Below, piece after piece: positions 19,301 through 27,121 of a DNA stretch of 64,000 nucleotides. Made by a program: the position numbers and the translations under genes. The notes under the pieces were generated by a model, which saw only the letters and a program-made list of their open reading frames with translations, ran no database searches and was not told the DNA's origin. Source of the stretch: MWBF01 sp040772005 (GTDB lineage: Bacteria; Chloroflexota; Anaerolineae; CG2-30-64-16); NCBI GenBank assembly GCA_040772005.1, contig JAXGYZ010000005.1:352929-416928 (forward strand), given 5' to 3'. The number at the start of each line of letters is the position of its first letter. Position 1 is the stretch's first letter.

Positions 19301-20073
19301 GCGCTATCAGCCTGTATTACCGTGAGATGCGCCAGATCACGGACGAGGATGTGCGCTTGGCCGAGAGCGTCGGCAACCAGGCCGGCCTGGCCATCGAGAG
19401 CGAGCGGCTGCGCGAGCAGGCCGAGTCTACGGCAGCCATTACCGAACGCAACCGGTTGGCCCGCGAGCTGCACGATTCGGTCACGCAGAATCTCTACAGC
19501 GTCACGCTCTATGCCGAAGCGACCGCGCGGCTGCTCGAAAACGGCCACTCCCGGCAGGCGGCAGATTACCTGCGCGACCTGCGCGACACCTCGCAGGAGG
19601 CCCTGCGGGAGATGCGTCTGCTCATCTTCGAGCTGCGCCCGCCAGAACTGGCAAAGATCGGCCTGGCCGGTGCGCTCCAGATTCGGCTCCAGTCGGTCGA
19701 GGCGCGCGGGGGCATGGAGGCCAACCTGCAACTGGACGGCGTCGAACACGAGGCTCGCTTGCCCCTGGCGCAACAGCAGGAGCTCTACCAGATTGCCCAA
19801 GAGGCGCTGAATAACACGCTGAAGCACGCGCACGCCAACCGGGTCACGGTCAAGCTGCACTATACGCCGGCAGTGGTCACACTGGAGATTGCGGATGACG
19901 GGGTCGGCCTGGAATTGGTCGAGGCCGAAAACACAGGCGGCATGGGACTGCGCAACATGCGCGAGCGCGCCGCGCGCATCGGCGCCCACTTCGGCATCGA
20001 CGCCGGGGCGGCCCACGGCGCGTGCGTGCGTGTCATCCTGCCCATGCCGGCCGCTGAAGCTCATGTGAGGTGA
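16318..20073 (+). CDS. sensor histidine kinase, Cache-HAMP-PAS-GAF-GAF-GAF, NarL-type kinase
   Basis: A 1251-aa membrane sensor. A membrane segment at about 29-52, an extracytoplasmic Cache-like sensor (about 55-300), a second membrane segment (about 305-325) and HAMP (about 325-380) are followed by a PAS domain (from about 390, NDGVWDWDIRTGHVYFSPRW), then three GAF domains (about 515-680, 690-850, 865-1035) and the kinase core. The phospho-acceptor is His1052 in LARELHDSVTQNLYSV (HisKA_3); the ATPase has EALNN, DDGVGL and GMGLRNMRERA. It ends 7 bases before the LuxR-type response regulator, its likely partner. ATG at 16318 is chosen because it precedes the first membrane segment. Confidence 0.9.
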   Translation: MQATNTPAPEAGTSSSSAATPLPRGTLRGQILAWSFIPAAIILLAVALVAFYSYQRVTGDLAIEQDRELARLSAGQLATELTEYTGNLTALGRSLAGNWQDRDELAGELAAAGNRLVVFDRGVVLLDNYGTVIAAHPERPAILGQSWSDREYFHAVVRNGTPVFSNVGEDGPAGEPVVIVAVPVTSDSGELLGLAAGLFGVSATANNPLYGSIVRIRIAEGSAKYLVDARGRVIYHTNPGLIGAQLSGQRAVTELMNGRPGAFRTTDITGQQIVAAFASVPGTGWGLVTETTWAALLAPSRAYSQFLVLLLALGVIVPAIVTAIGVGRITATVRHLTDAAQEVANGKFGLTIPPASTRDLQELVSQFNRMSAQLSESYETLRNQNEQLSLVMRATNDGVWDWDIRTGHVYFSPRWKDMLGYAEHDIENRIETWRDLIHPDDRARVERDLKSYLAGQLPIYQVEHRLRHKDGSYRWILTRGIVLYDVDGVPYRMAGSHTDVTEGKRARDLLDGQRHFLEMLATGETLPETLDALVQVLEDQWPGMLTLVMLLDDEKQQLFVGSYGRLPAAFADALDGMEVGARADAPGGACFTGERVIVSDMASDARAIRLQPLAREYGLAACWAEPVRSSVGEVIGAVAVYQREPRGPSPEELQTLETAAHLVGVAIEHKRAYQTLERRVAERTKELSALNTISTAVSRSLDLEEVLDNALAEVMQTLNVETAALYLLDATGENFVGVAARGLSPEFTDRIGVLPDAVARAGRIFSPDEPITWTIADYPAGPIKDAIISEGIETILGVPLSAKGILVGALALGARQRRVLSPEEVTLLMAVGGQIGVAIENGRLYEAEQARRAEAERRRQVAEGMQEILAVLNSRQSLQETLEFIAGQACRVLGCDAAAIMSLDKPTQILSVQAHCSLPDWVASRMQFRVGEAGAGRAVALRRSVVMADTAVELEKMVATGQMPGNMPQDFVETMAHSYKSLISVPLLVRGEPYGAISLYYREMRQITDEDVRLAESVGNQAGLAIESERLREQAESTAAITERNRLARELHDSVTQNLYSVTLYAEATARLLENGHSRQAADYLRDLRDTSQEALREMRLLIFELRPPELAKIGLAGALQIRLQSVEARGGMEANLQLDGVEHEARLPLAQQQELYQIAQEALNNTLKHAHANRVTVKLHYTPAVVTLEIADDGVGLELVEAENTGGMGLRNMRERAARIGAHFGIDAGAAHGACVRVILPMPAAEAHVR

Positions 20074-20080
20074 ATTCGAT

Positions 20081-20755
20081 ATGCCACCCAAAATACGCGT
20101 CCTGATTACCGACGACCACGCCATCGTGCGCAAGGGCATCCGCGCGCTGCTCGCCACCGAACCGGATATCGAGGTCGTGGGCGAAGCGGGTGACGGCGCT
20201 GAAGCGGTCGCGCAGGCCCAGGCGTTGAAGCCCGATGTGGTGCTGATGGACCTCGTAATGCCCAGGATGGACGGCATCGAGGCGACGCGCACGATTACCG
20301 GCCTGCTCAAGGACACGCGCATCCTGGTGTTGACCAGCTTTGCCGCGGACGAGAAGGTGTTTCCCGCGATCAAGGCGGGCGCGCTCGGCTACCTGCTCAA
20401 GGATTCGGGGCCGTTCGACCTGCTGCAGGGCATCCGGCAGGTGCACCGCGGCCAGCCGACGCTCGAACCTTCGATTGCCAGCAAGGTGTTGTTCGAGCTG
20501 GCCCACCCGGCCAAGGATCCCCTGACCACGGATCCTCTGACCGCGCGCGAGCTGGATGTGCTGCGCCTTGTGGCGCAGGGGCGCAGCAACCGGGAGATTG
20601 CTGAGAAGCTGGTCATCACCGAGCTGACGGTCAGCACGCACGTCAGCAACATCCTCGGCAAGCTGCACCTCGCCAGCCGGACGCAGGCCGCGCTCTTCGC
20701 GCTGCGCGAGGGGCTGGCCTCGCTGGACGACATCCCCACGTTCGGGGACGGCTGA
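20081..20755 (+). CDS. NarL/LuxR-family response regulator
   Basis: A 224-aa two-domain regulator. The receiver domain (1-120) has DDHAIVRKGI, the phospho-acceptor Asp57 in VVLMDLVMPRMDG, and Lys in LLKDSG. The C-terminal LuxR helix-turn-helix (about 150-215) has LTARELDVLRLVAQGRSNRE and ITELTVSTHVSNIL. It immediately follows the histidine kinase and precedes a strong terminator, so kinase and regulator form one transcriptional unit. Targets are unknown; neighbouring sugar genes are candidates. Confidence 0.93.
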   Translation: MPPKIRVLITDDHAIVRKGIRALLATEPDIEVVGEAGDGAEAVAQAQALKPDVVLMDLVMPRMDGIEATRTITGLLKDTRILVLTSFAADEKVFPAIKAGALGYLLKDSGPFDLLQGIRQVHRGQPTLEPSIASKVLFELAHPAKDPLTTDPLTARELDVLRLVAQGRSNREIAEKLVITELTVSTHVSNILGKLHLASRTQAALFALREGLASLDDIPTFGDG

Positions 20756-20765
20756 CCTGTCCTCT

Positions 20766-20806
20766 TAACGGGGTTTGGGGCCGCTTTGCGGCCCCAAACC
20801 CCGTTA
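20766..20806 (+). terminator. strong intrinsic-type hairpin after the response regulator
   Basis: A perfect 19-bp stem: TAACGGGGTTTGGGGCCGC (20766-20784) and its complement (20788-20806), with a 3-base TTT loop, 11 bases after the stop. The long stem marks the end of the kinase-regulator operon even though no poly-T run follows. Confidence 0.8.
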
Positions 20807-20886
20807 GTCAACTCATACCAGAAAAGTTGTAGTCTCCGTCTCCCCCAAAACCATTAGTTAATCCACCAGTTTGCTTGGGCCTCTCC

Positions 20887-20908
20887 GTAATGTGAAATGC
20901 AACATTAC
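20887..20908. promoter_or_regulatory. short inverted repeat, possible operator
   Basis: GTAATGT and ACATTAC (7-bp arms, 8-base spacer) lie about 95 bases upstream of the receiver-only gene. It may be a regulator site; no protein can be assigned. Confidence 0.25.
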
Positions 20909-21000
20909 CCCGATGTCGGTTTGCCGCGCCTGCGCTATGCTGTCGCCATGCTGATGACAAGAAGGCGTTTCCTGATCACAGGGCTGTCCCGTGAGAGGAT

Positions 21001-21375
21001 GTGAGCGACCCCATGAAGGTGCTGATTGTTGATGATATGGCCCGATCCCGCCGGAGCATCCAGGCGTTGCTGGCGACCTGCCCCAATGTGACAGGGATAT
21101 GTGAAGCGAGCAACGGGAATGCGGCACTGGAACTGGTCGCTCGATGGCTCCCCGATGTCGTGGTGATGGACGTTCAGATGGCCGAGATGAACGGGTTGGA
21201 AGCCACACAGATGATCAAGTCGAAATGGCCCGCAACCAAGGTGATTGTCTTGTCGATGTACGGCGATTACGAAGTGCAAGCCCGTGCTGCCGGCGCGGAT
21301 GCCTTCGTCAACAAAGGCGACCCGCCCGCGTGCTTGCTCCACGCCCTGGAGTGCGTCGCCGGAAACCAAAGCTGA
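21001..21375 (+). CDS. single-domain response regulator (receiver only)
   Basis: A 124-aa CheY-like receiver domain and nothing else. VLIVDDMARSRRSIQALL carries the acidic pair, Asp57 (VVVMDVQMAEMNG) is the phospho-acceptor, Ser in IVLSMYGDY is the switch residue and Lys in FVNKGD is conserved. GTG at 21001 is preceded by GAGAGG; ATG at 21013 is an alternative. With no output domain it must act by protein contact. The ECF sigma factor starts nine bases after its stop, hinting that phosphorylation may feed into sigma control, though no anti-sigma mimic domain is present. Confidence 0.85.
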   Translation: MSDPMKVLIVDDMARSRRSIQALLATCPNVTGICEASNGNAALELVARWLPDVVVMDVQMAEMNGLEATQMIKSKWPATKVIVLSMYGDYEVQARAAGADAFVNKGDPPACLLHALECVAGNQS

Positions 21376-21384
21376 GTGTGCCAC

Positions 21385-22011
21385 ATGTCAGAATACGAAG
21401 TTATTGCGCAGGCCCGCAAGGGCGATCAGGGTGCGTTCACCGCTCTCGTCCATTCCTACCAAAACGCCATCTACTCGCTGTGCTATCGTATGCTGGGCAA
21501 CGCTGAACAGGCGGAAGATGCCGCGCAGGAGACCTTCCTGCGGGCCTACACCCAGCTTCACCGCTATGACCCGGAACGACCGTTCAAGACCTGGCTCTTT
21601 GCCATTGCCAGCCATTATTGCATCGACCGGCTGCGCCGCCGCCGCGTGACCTGGCTGGACATCGACGATGAGCCGCTGGCCGGGCACCCCGCGCTGCGCG
21701 AGCACCGCGCCGGTCCCGAGGAGGCCGCGCTCCATCGCGAGCGCGCCATCGATGTGCAGGCGCTCTTGGAATACCTGCCGCCGAAGGATCGGGCTGCGGT
21801 CGTGATGCTCTACTGGTATGACCTGTCCTATCAAGAGATTGCTGAGGCCACCGGCACGACGGTCAGCGCGGTCAAGAGCCGGCTGCACCGGGCGCGGGTC
21901 GCGCTGGCCGAGGCGATGAGCGGCAACTCATCCGGCAAGGCGACCGTCCAACCGGCTGCCCGGCCGCAGACCGCGCCGGCGGCTCCGGCCCTCACGCTTG
22001 CCTGGGCATAG
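21385..22011 (+). CDS. ECF-type RNA polymerase sigma factor
   Basis: A 208-aa sigma-70 family protein with regions 2 and 4 only. Region 2 includes FTALVHSYQNAIYSLCYRML, then DAAQETFLRAYTQL and FKTWLFAIASHYCID. Region 4 includes LPPKDRAAVVMLYWYDLSYQ, EIAEATGTTVSAVKSRLHRA. It directs RNA polymerase to a specific promoter set. The C-terminus is an Ala/Pro-rich tail without a clear fold. ATG at 21385 gives the standard N-terminus (MSEYEVIAQARKGD). No zinc anti-sigma factor is adjacent. Confidence 0.9.
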   Translation: MSEYEVIAQARKGDQGAFTALVHSYQNAIYSLCYRMLGNAEQAEDAAQETFLRAYTQLHRYDPERPFKTWLFAIASHYCIDRLRRRRVTWLDIDDEPLAGHPALREHRAGPEEAALHRERAIDVQALLEYLPPKDRAAVVMLYWYDLSYQEIAEATGTTVSAVKSRLHRARVALAEAMSGNSSGKATVQPAARPQTAPAAPALTLAWA

Positions 22012-22016
22012 CTACG

Positions 22017-22571
22017 ATGTTTGATCTGCACTCGTCGGACCTGTCTTACTACGACGGCAACCAGCCAGACCAGCGGCATCAGTCTGAGGGCATGCGCTCC
22101 TTACGGCGGGCGGCCAGGGTATACGAACGCATCATCTGGCTGGCGCAGTTGGGCCGCGCCTGGGGCCGGCTGACGGGGCAGCCTGCATGTCTGCTCGACC
22201 TGGCCGCAGAGAAGCCGCGGTGCGTGACGGGCAGTGCGCGGCCGGGCGGGTTGCAGTCGGTGGAGGTCAAACGCATCCTGGGGAGCGAAGGCCGCAGCCG
22301 CGACTTCGACCGTCATTTCTTGCCGCTGCGCAAGTGCACGCGGGAACGCTGGACCAGCATCGCCGCCGCGCAGTTGATGGGCATCCCCCTGCCGCCGGTC
22401 AGCCTCATCCAGGTCGGCGAGCGTTATTACGTGCGCGACGGCCACCACCGGGTTTCGGTCGCGCGGGTGCTGGGGCAGGAGTACATCGAGGCGGAGATTA
22501 CCGTGTGGGAGCTGGCCGAGGCGTGCCAGCCGGCCGGTGCATCCATGCTGACCCCGCTGCCGGTGATTTGA
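22017..22571 (+). CDS. ParB-like nuclease-domain protein
   Basis: A 184-aa protein whose C-terminal half carries a ParB N-terminal-like fold: IQVGERYYVRDGHHRVSVAR, where DGHHR matches the nucleotide-binding box of ParB/Srx-type domains, followed by VLGQEYIEAEITVWEL. The N-terminal half is basic and unassigned. It starts five bases after the ECF sigma factor stop, so the two are co-transcribed. It lacks a ParB DNA-binding helix-turn-helix, so a role in chromosome partition is unlikely; its function is unknown. Confidence 0.7.
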   Translation: MFDLHSSDLSYYDGNQPDQRHQSEGMRSLRRAARVYERIIWLAQLGRAWGRLTGQPACLLDLAAEKPRCVTGSARPGGLQSVEVKRILGSEGRSRDFDRHFLPLRKCTRERWTSIAAAQLMGIPLPPVSLIQVGERYYVRDGHHRVSVARVLGQEYIEAEITVWELAEACQPAGASMLTPLPVI

Positions 22572-22582
22572 ATGCGAGGGCC

Positions 22583-22737
22583 ATCGCGAATCAGCGAATG
22601 ACGCACAGCACGAATAAGCGAATAGGCCATGAAAGCAACCCGTTTGCGCGCCAGACTGGCGTCTGGTCTCGAAAATGGGCTGTTGGACGACCTCGATTCG
22701 TTTATGCGTGCCTCATTCGTTGATTCGCGATGGCCGC
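22583..22737. repeat. repeat cluster of the ATCGCGAAT-CGAAT family between convergent genes
   Basis: GGCCATCGCGAATCAGCGAAT near 22579 and ATTCGTTGATTCGCGATGGCC near 22717 are the outer arms; CGAATAAGCGAAT and GATTCGTTTATGCG lie inside. The family is shared with 10818-10868 and 30228-30250. It separates the ParB-like gene from the alpha-mannosidase and may terminate both. Confidence 0.65.
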
Positions 22738-22740
22738 GTC

Positions 22741-25700
22741 TTACTTGCTCAACCGCACCGTCTTGACCTCGAACGGGCGGAAGTCCAGGGCCAATTGGCC
22801 GTTCTCGAACGGCAGGTCGGCCTGGTGTTCCTCCAGCATGTTCGTCTGGCTCGCACGCGCGAAGGGCAGCGTCGTGGTCAGCGTGCAGCGGGTCGCCGTG
22901 CGCTTGGCCTCATACAGCCGCAGCACCACGTCGCCGGAACCATCCTCCGCAGGTTTCACCGTGTCCAGGAAGATGTTGGCTGCGCTGAGCGTGAACAGAG
23001 AGCGCGTGGCCTCCGCCGCCGCGCCCGCGGCCACCGTCACCGGCACGTTCAGGTCCGCTGCCTCTTGGACCACCTCGCTCTCGTAGAAGCTGCCGTTCCA
23101 GACGTACAGCGAGTAGGTGAACTCCTGCGTGCCCTCGTCGGCGTGCGGGTCCGGCGCCATCGCGGACTTGAGCAGGGTCAGCCGGATGGCATTCCCCAGC
23201 ACATCCACCCCGTACTTGCTGTCGTTGAGCACCGCGGCCCCGCGGCCTTCTTCGGCCAGCGCGGTCCAGCGCTGCTGCGGCACCTCGAAGCGGTCCGCGT
23301 CGTAGCGCCGCGAGCGGTGGTTGGGCCGCCGCACGTGGGCATACTGGATCTCGTGGATCGCCTCATCGGCGTGGATGGTCACGGGGAACGCGACCTTCAG
23401 CAGCTTGTGCTTCTCCTGCCACTCGACGGAGGTGGCGAAGTCCAGGCGGCGGCTGCCGCGACACAGGCGGATTTCCTGGGTGACCGGCGAGTTGTGCAGC
23501 GTGCGCGTCACGCGCAGCGCGGCCATCAGGGGGCCTTCCGCCGCGATTTCGAGCGTGGCCTCCCGGCCCAGCTCGACGGGCTGGTCGACATAATTACTGT
23601 CGATGTCCCACGCGTCCCACATGCGCGGCACGTCCTGGTACATCAGGAAGGCGTTGCCCGGCCCAGCCATCCACTCGCGCTCCTCGGCCTTGTCCCACAG
23701 GCTGACCAGCTCGCCCGCCGCGTCGAAGGTCGCGGCCACGAGATCATTCTCCAGCACGGCCCCGCCCTCGGTCAGCGCGGCGCGCACGGCACCATCCGGC
23801 GCAGGGGCCGCATCACCCGCCGCCGCGGTCACCTTAAGCGTCGTCCAGCCGCACGCGGGCGTCGTCACCTCGACCAGGGTCTTGTCGCCGTCCCATTGCG
23901 CGGGCAGCGGTTCGCCCTGCACGCCGGCGGCCTGGCCGCGGATCACGGGCACCTCAGCCAGCACCGTGCGCGGGAAGGAGAGCGAGTTGAAGACCGTAAC
24001 TGCGCCATCGCCGCCGGAAGCCAACTGCGCGGTGGCTGCGGTCGCGATGTCCTGGCCGGTCGCGACGGCCTCGGCCAGGTCGCGCTCCGCTTCGTCGTAG
24101 ACGCGGCCGATGGAGGAGCCAGGCAGGATGTCATGGAACTGGTTGAGCAACACGAGCTTCCAGGCGTGGTCCAGTTCGGGCAGGGGCACGGTATAGCCCT
24201 TGAGCGCCTTGGCTGCCACGCTCCACAGTTCCGCATCGCGCAGCGCCAGCTCTGCGCGGCGGTTGAGCCGCTTGGTTTGCGCCTGCGAGGTGAAGGTGCC
24301 GCGGTGGGCCTGGAAGTACAGCTCGCCCACGTAACGGGCCTTCGGCTTGCCGCGCTGCTCCATGTCCTCGAAGAACGCCAGGGGCGACGCGATGACCGTG
24401 CGCGGGACGCCCTGCAGGTCACGCGTCCGGCGCAGATACTCCAGGTGCTCGCGCGTCACGCCGCCGCCGCCGTCGCCATAGCCGAACGGCAGCATCAGCG
24501 TCGGCATGTCGGTCTTCTGCCGCCGGTCGCGCCAGGTCTCGATGAGCGTCTTGGGCGAGGTCTCGTAGGAGTAGCCGTGGAAGATGTGCGCCCAAACCTC
24601 GGTGCCATCCACGCCCTCCCAGATGAATGTGTTGTAGGGGAAGGGATCGGCCTTGTTGTACTCCCACATGATCTTCTGCGTGCCGAAGTACTTCAGCCCG
24701 CAGCCCTGCATGATCTGGGGCAGCGCCGCGGAATAGCCGAACACATCGGGTTCCCAGAAGATCTGGCAGTCGATGCCGAATTCGTCCTTGAAGAAGCGCT
24801 TGCCGTGGATGAACTGGCGGATGAGGCTCTCGCCGGAGGGGACGTTCGTGTCCGGCTCGACCCACGCCGCGCCTTCGGCAATCACATGCCCTGACTGAAT
24901 GCGTGCCTTGACGCGTTCGTACAGATCGGGGTAGTCGTGCTTGAGATAGGCGTAGAGCTGGGCTTCGCTCTGCAGGAAGATGTACTCCGGGTATTCTTCC
25001 ATCAGCGCGAGCTGGTTGGAGAAGGTGCGTGCGGTCTTGCGCTGCGTCTCCTGCAGCGGCCACAGCCAGGCCACGTCGATGTGCGCATGGCCGAAGCCCC
25101 AGAGCACCGGCGCACTGGTGCCGTTGGTTGCAGCCAGCACGGGCCGCAGCCGGTCGCGCGCGGCCAGCGCGCCCGCCAGCAGCTCGATGCGCGGGGCCTC
25201 GACATCGGCCAGCAGCGTCATCTCCTTGAGCGCCGCGTCGATCTCGTCCACGCGCAGCGCGTCCGGGTCCAGCATCTCGCGCAGCTCCCAGAGCGTGTTC
25301 ACATCCATCCAGAGCTGGAACACGGTCTCGTCCCAGATGCCGTAGGTGGACACCTCCATCGTGGACTGCTGGGCCGGGGTCTCCGGCAGCCAGGTGCGGC
25401 CGTGCGCGATGGGGCCTTCGCCCACGGATATGAAGCCGTGGCCTGCGTAGCTCTCCGCGAGGATGTCGAAGTGGCTGCCTGGTGCGCCCTCGGTCTGCAG
25501 GGTGATGTACTTGTGCTGGCGGTCGACCGCGCCGGCCATCTGGCCGTTGACCCAGACGATGCCTTCGCTGCCGGTCTGCAGGTGCAGCGCAATGCGCTCA
25601 CCTGCGGCCTCGGCGGGCAGGCTGAACGCGCCGCGGAACCAGCCGTATTCCCAGTGTGCGCCCCAGGCCGTGCCCGCGGGCATGGGCTGGAACTGGCCCG

Positions 25701-25839
25701 CAGCCGCCTGCTCAGACCGCAGGTAGTCCGTTGTGGTGAACCCGCTCAGTTCCACCTCGCCCAGGGGCCGGTAATACAGGGTTTTCAGTACGCGCCGCCA
25801 GTGGAGGATGCGGTCGCGCCATTCAGGGTTGAGTGCCAT
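22741..25839 (-). CDS. alpha-mannosidase, glycoside hydrolase family 38
   Basis: A retaining, zinc-dependent alpha-mannosidase of 1032 aa, the usual size. An N-terminal sugar-binding sandwich (about 1-230) precedes the catalytic domain: GHAHIDVAWLWPLQET holds the first zinc ligands, and the nucleophile is Asp365 in FWEPDVFGYSAALPQIM. The middle three-helix domain contains NQFHDILPGSSIG, where HDILPG carries the last zinc ligand. The C-terminal half is beta-rich. No signal peptide, so it is cytoplasmic. Of two adjacent ATGs, 25839 is better spaced from AAAGGAA than 25842. It is divergent from the first UroD-family gene and shares that intergenic region. Confidence 0.93.
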   Translation of the reverse strand: MALNPEWRDRILHWRRVLKTLYYRPLGEVELSGFTTTDYLRSEQAAAGQFQPMPAGTAWGAHWEYGWFRGAFSLPAEAAGERIALHLQTGSEGIVWVNGQMAGAVDRQHKYITLQTEGAPGSHFDILAESYAGHGFISVGEGPIAHGRTWLPETPAQQSTMEVSTYGIWDETVFQLWMDVNTLWELREMLDPDALRVDEIDAALKEMTLLADVEAPRIELLAGALAARDRLRPVLAATNGTSAPVLWGFGHAHIDVAWLWPLQETQRKTARTFSNQLALMEEYPEYIFLQSEAQLYAYLKHDYPDLYERVKARIQSGHVIAEGAAWVEPDTNVPSGESLIRQFIHGKRFFKDEFGIDCQIFWEPDVFGYSAALPQIMQGCGLKYFGTQKIMWEYNKADPFPYNTFIWEGVDGTEVWAHIFHGYSYETSPKTLIETWRDRRQKTDMPTLMLPFGYGDGGGGVTREHLEYLRRTRDLQGVPRTVIASPLAFFEDMEQRGKPKARYVGELYFQAHRGTFTSQAQTKRLNRRAELALRDAELWSVAAKALKGYTVPLPELDHAWKLVLLNQFHDILPGSSIGRVYDEAERDLAEAVATGQDIATAATAQLASGGDGAVTVFNSLSFPRTVLAEVPVIRGQAAGVQGEPLPAQWDGDKTLVEVTTPACGWTTLKVTAAAGDAAPAPDGAVRAALTEGGAVLENDLVAATFDAAGELVSLWDKAEEREWMAGPGNAFLMYQDVPRMWDAWDIDSNYVDQPVELGREATLEIAAEGPLMAALRVTRTLHNSPVTQEIRLCRGSRRLDFATSVEWQEKHKLLKVAFPVTIHADEAIHEIQYAHVRRPNHRSRRYDADRFEVPQQRWTALAEEGRGAAVLNDSKYGVDVLGNAIRLTLLKSAMAPDPHADEGTQEFTYSLYVWNGSFYESEVVQEAADLNVPVTVAAGAAAEATRSLFTLSAANIFLDTVKPAEDGSGDVVLRLYEAKRTATRCTLTTTLPFARASQTNMLEEHQADLPFENGQLALDFRPFEVKTVRLSK

Positions 25840-25894
25840 CATGGTTCCTTTCTGAACGTCGATTATTGCGCGCTAAGTACGGCTCATTCTATGC

Positions 25895-25929
25895 GAGAAA
25901 CCCGTTTTCTTCCAGAAAACGGGTTTCTC
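25895..25929. repeat. 35-bp palindrome, AGAAACCCG family, copy 2
   Basis: GAGAAACCCGTTTTCT and its exact complement flank TCC. It lies in the divergent region between the alpha-mannosidase and the first UroD-family gene. Confidence 0.85.
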
Positions 25930-25941
25930 ATCCCATTGTGT

Positions 25942-25970
25942 TTGCCCACGCGCGCGAACGGGTGTAGACT
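25942..25970 (+). promoter_or_regulatory. probable promoter of the UroD-family operon
   Basis: TTGCCC (25942-25947) and TAGACT (25965-25970) are separated by 17 bases and lie about 40 bases upstream of the start codon at 26008. Each box departs from consensus by two bases. Confidence 0.4.
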
Positions 25971-26007
25971 TTCCCCGTTCACTGTCCCTCATCAGGAGCA
26001 ACCAACT

Positions 26008-27102
26008 ATGTCCCCCTACATCCCATCCGACTTTGCCGCCACCAACCTGGCTATCTTTCGTGGGCAGGACCCGGGCCGCATCCTGTGGCAGCCCCGCCTG
26101 GAGTTCTGGTATGCCGTCAACCATAAGCGCGGCACGCTGCCGGCCCACCTGAAGGACGCGACGCTGCTGGACCTGTACGACTATTGCCATGCGTCCGTGC
26201 GCTATTTCGTCAGCCCCCTGCGCCACGAGTTCCAGGACGTCGAGGTGCGCGTGGACTGGCCGGACGAGAAGAGCCGCCGCATCGTGTACGAGACGCCGGT
26301 GGGCCGGCTGCAGGAGATGGTCCATTATGATGCATGGGGCCTGTCGGCCTACCACAGCGAGTACCGGCTGAAGACCGCGGCCGACTTCCGCGTGTACGAG
26401 TACATGCTGCAACACGAGACCTGGCGCTGGGACCAGGAGGCGTATGAGCGCCAGATTGCTGCGGTGGGCGGCCGCGGCGCGCCGCAGTTCTTCTTCCGCC
26501 GCTCGCCCATCCAGGGCTTGTTCATCGAGAACATGGGCTTCGAGCCGACGATCTATTTGCTGGCGGACCAGCCCGAGGTCATCGAGCACTACTTCGAGGT
26601 CGCGGCTGCGGCGGATGACGCACTCTACGACGTCCTGTGCGCCGCGCCCATCGAGATCATGAACTTCGGTGAGAATATCGATCACCACATGGACCCCCCG
26701 CGGCTGTGGCGGCGGTGGCTGGCGCCCTACTATGCCCGCCGCGCCGCGCAACTGCGCGCCGCGGGCAAGCGCACCCACATCCACATCGACGGCGCAATGA
26801 AGCAGCTCATCGGTCTGATTCGCGAGAGCCCGTTCGACGCCATCGAGGCCGCGACCCCCGTCCCCCAGGGCGACGTGACGATCGACGAGATCAAGGCCGC
26901 ACTGGGCGACAAGATCCTGCTCGACGGCATCCCCGCGGTCTACTTCCTGCCGATGTACCCGCTCGAGGAACTGATCGACTGCACGCGGCGCATCATCGAC
27001 CTCTTTCACCCGCGCCTCGTCCTGGGCATCTCGGACGAAATCCCGCCGGACGGCGACATCGAGCGCGTGCGCCTGATCGGTGAACTGGTGCAAACCCTGT
27101 AA
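26008..27102 (+). CDS. uroporphyrinogen decarboxylase (UroD/MtaA)-family protein, paralogue 1
   Basis: A 364-aa TIM-barrel protein of the UroD superfamily, which includes uroporphyrinogen decarboxylase and cobamide-dependent methyltransferases such as MtaA. Visible features: GLFIENMGFEPTIYLLADQP, HIHIDGAMKQLI where methyltransferases have their zinc motif, and the C-terminal LVLGISDEIPPDGDIERV. The HxCG zinc motif is replaced by HIHIDG. It is not expected to act in haem synthesis, because it sits in a sugar locus beside a second, different family member; the reaction is unknown. ATG at 26008 has AGGAG ten bases upstream. Confidence 0.75.
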   Translation: MSPYIPSDFAATNLAIFRGQDPGRILWQPRLEFWYAVNHKRGTLPAHLKDATLLDLYDYCHASVRYFVSPLRHEFQDVEVRVDWPDEKSRRIVYETPVGRLQEMVHYDAWGLSAYHSEYRLKTAADFRVYEYMLQHETWRWDQEAYERQIAAVGGRGAPQFFFRRSPIQGLFIENMGFEPTIYLLADQPEVIEHYFEVAAAADDALYDVLCAAPIEIMNFGENIDHHMDPPRLWRRWLAPYYARRAAQLRAAGKRTHIHIDGAMKQLIGLIRESPFDAIEAATPVPQGDVTIDEIKAALGDKILLDGIPAVYFLPMYPLEELIDCTRRIIDLFHPRLVLGISDEIPPDGDIERVRLIGELVQTL

Positions 27103-27121
27103 CTATCCTTCGGAGGCCACC

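Noticed and set aside
22675..24894. Plus-strand open frame of 739 codons opposite the GH38 gene
   Set aside because: The GH38 catalytic motifs are on the minus strand; the plus frame is His/Arg/Gln-rich noise.
24937..26007. N-terminal extension of the first UroD-family gene
   Set aside because: The frame is open far upstream but runs antisense to the mannosidase; the true start has AGGAG and the family N-terminus at 26008.
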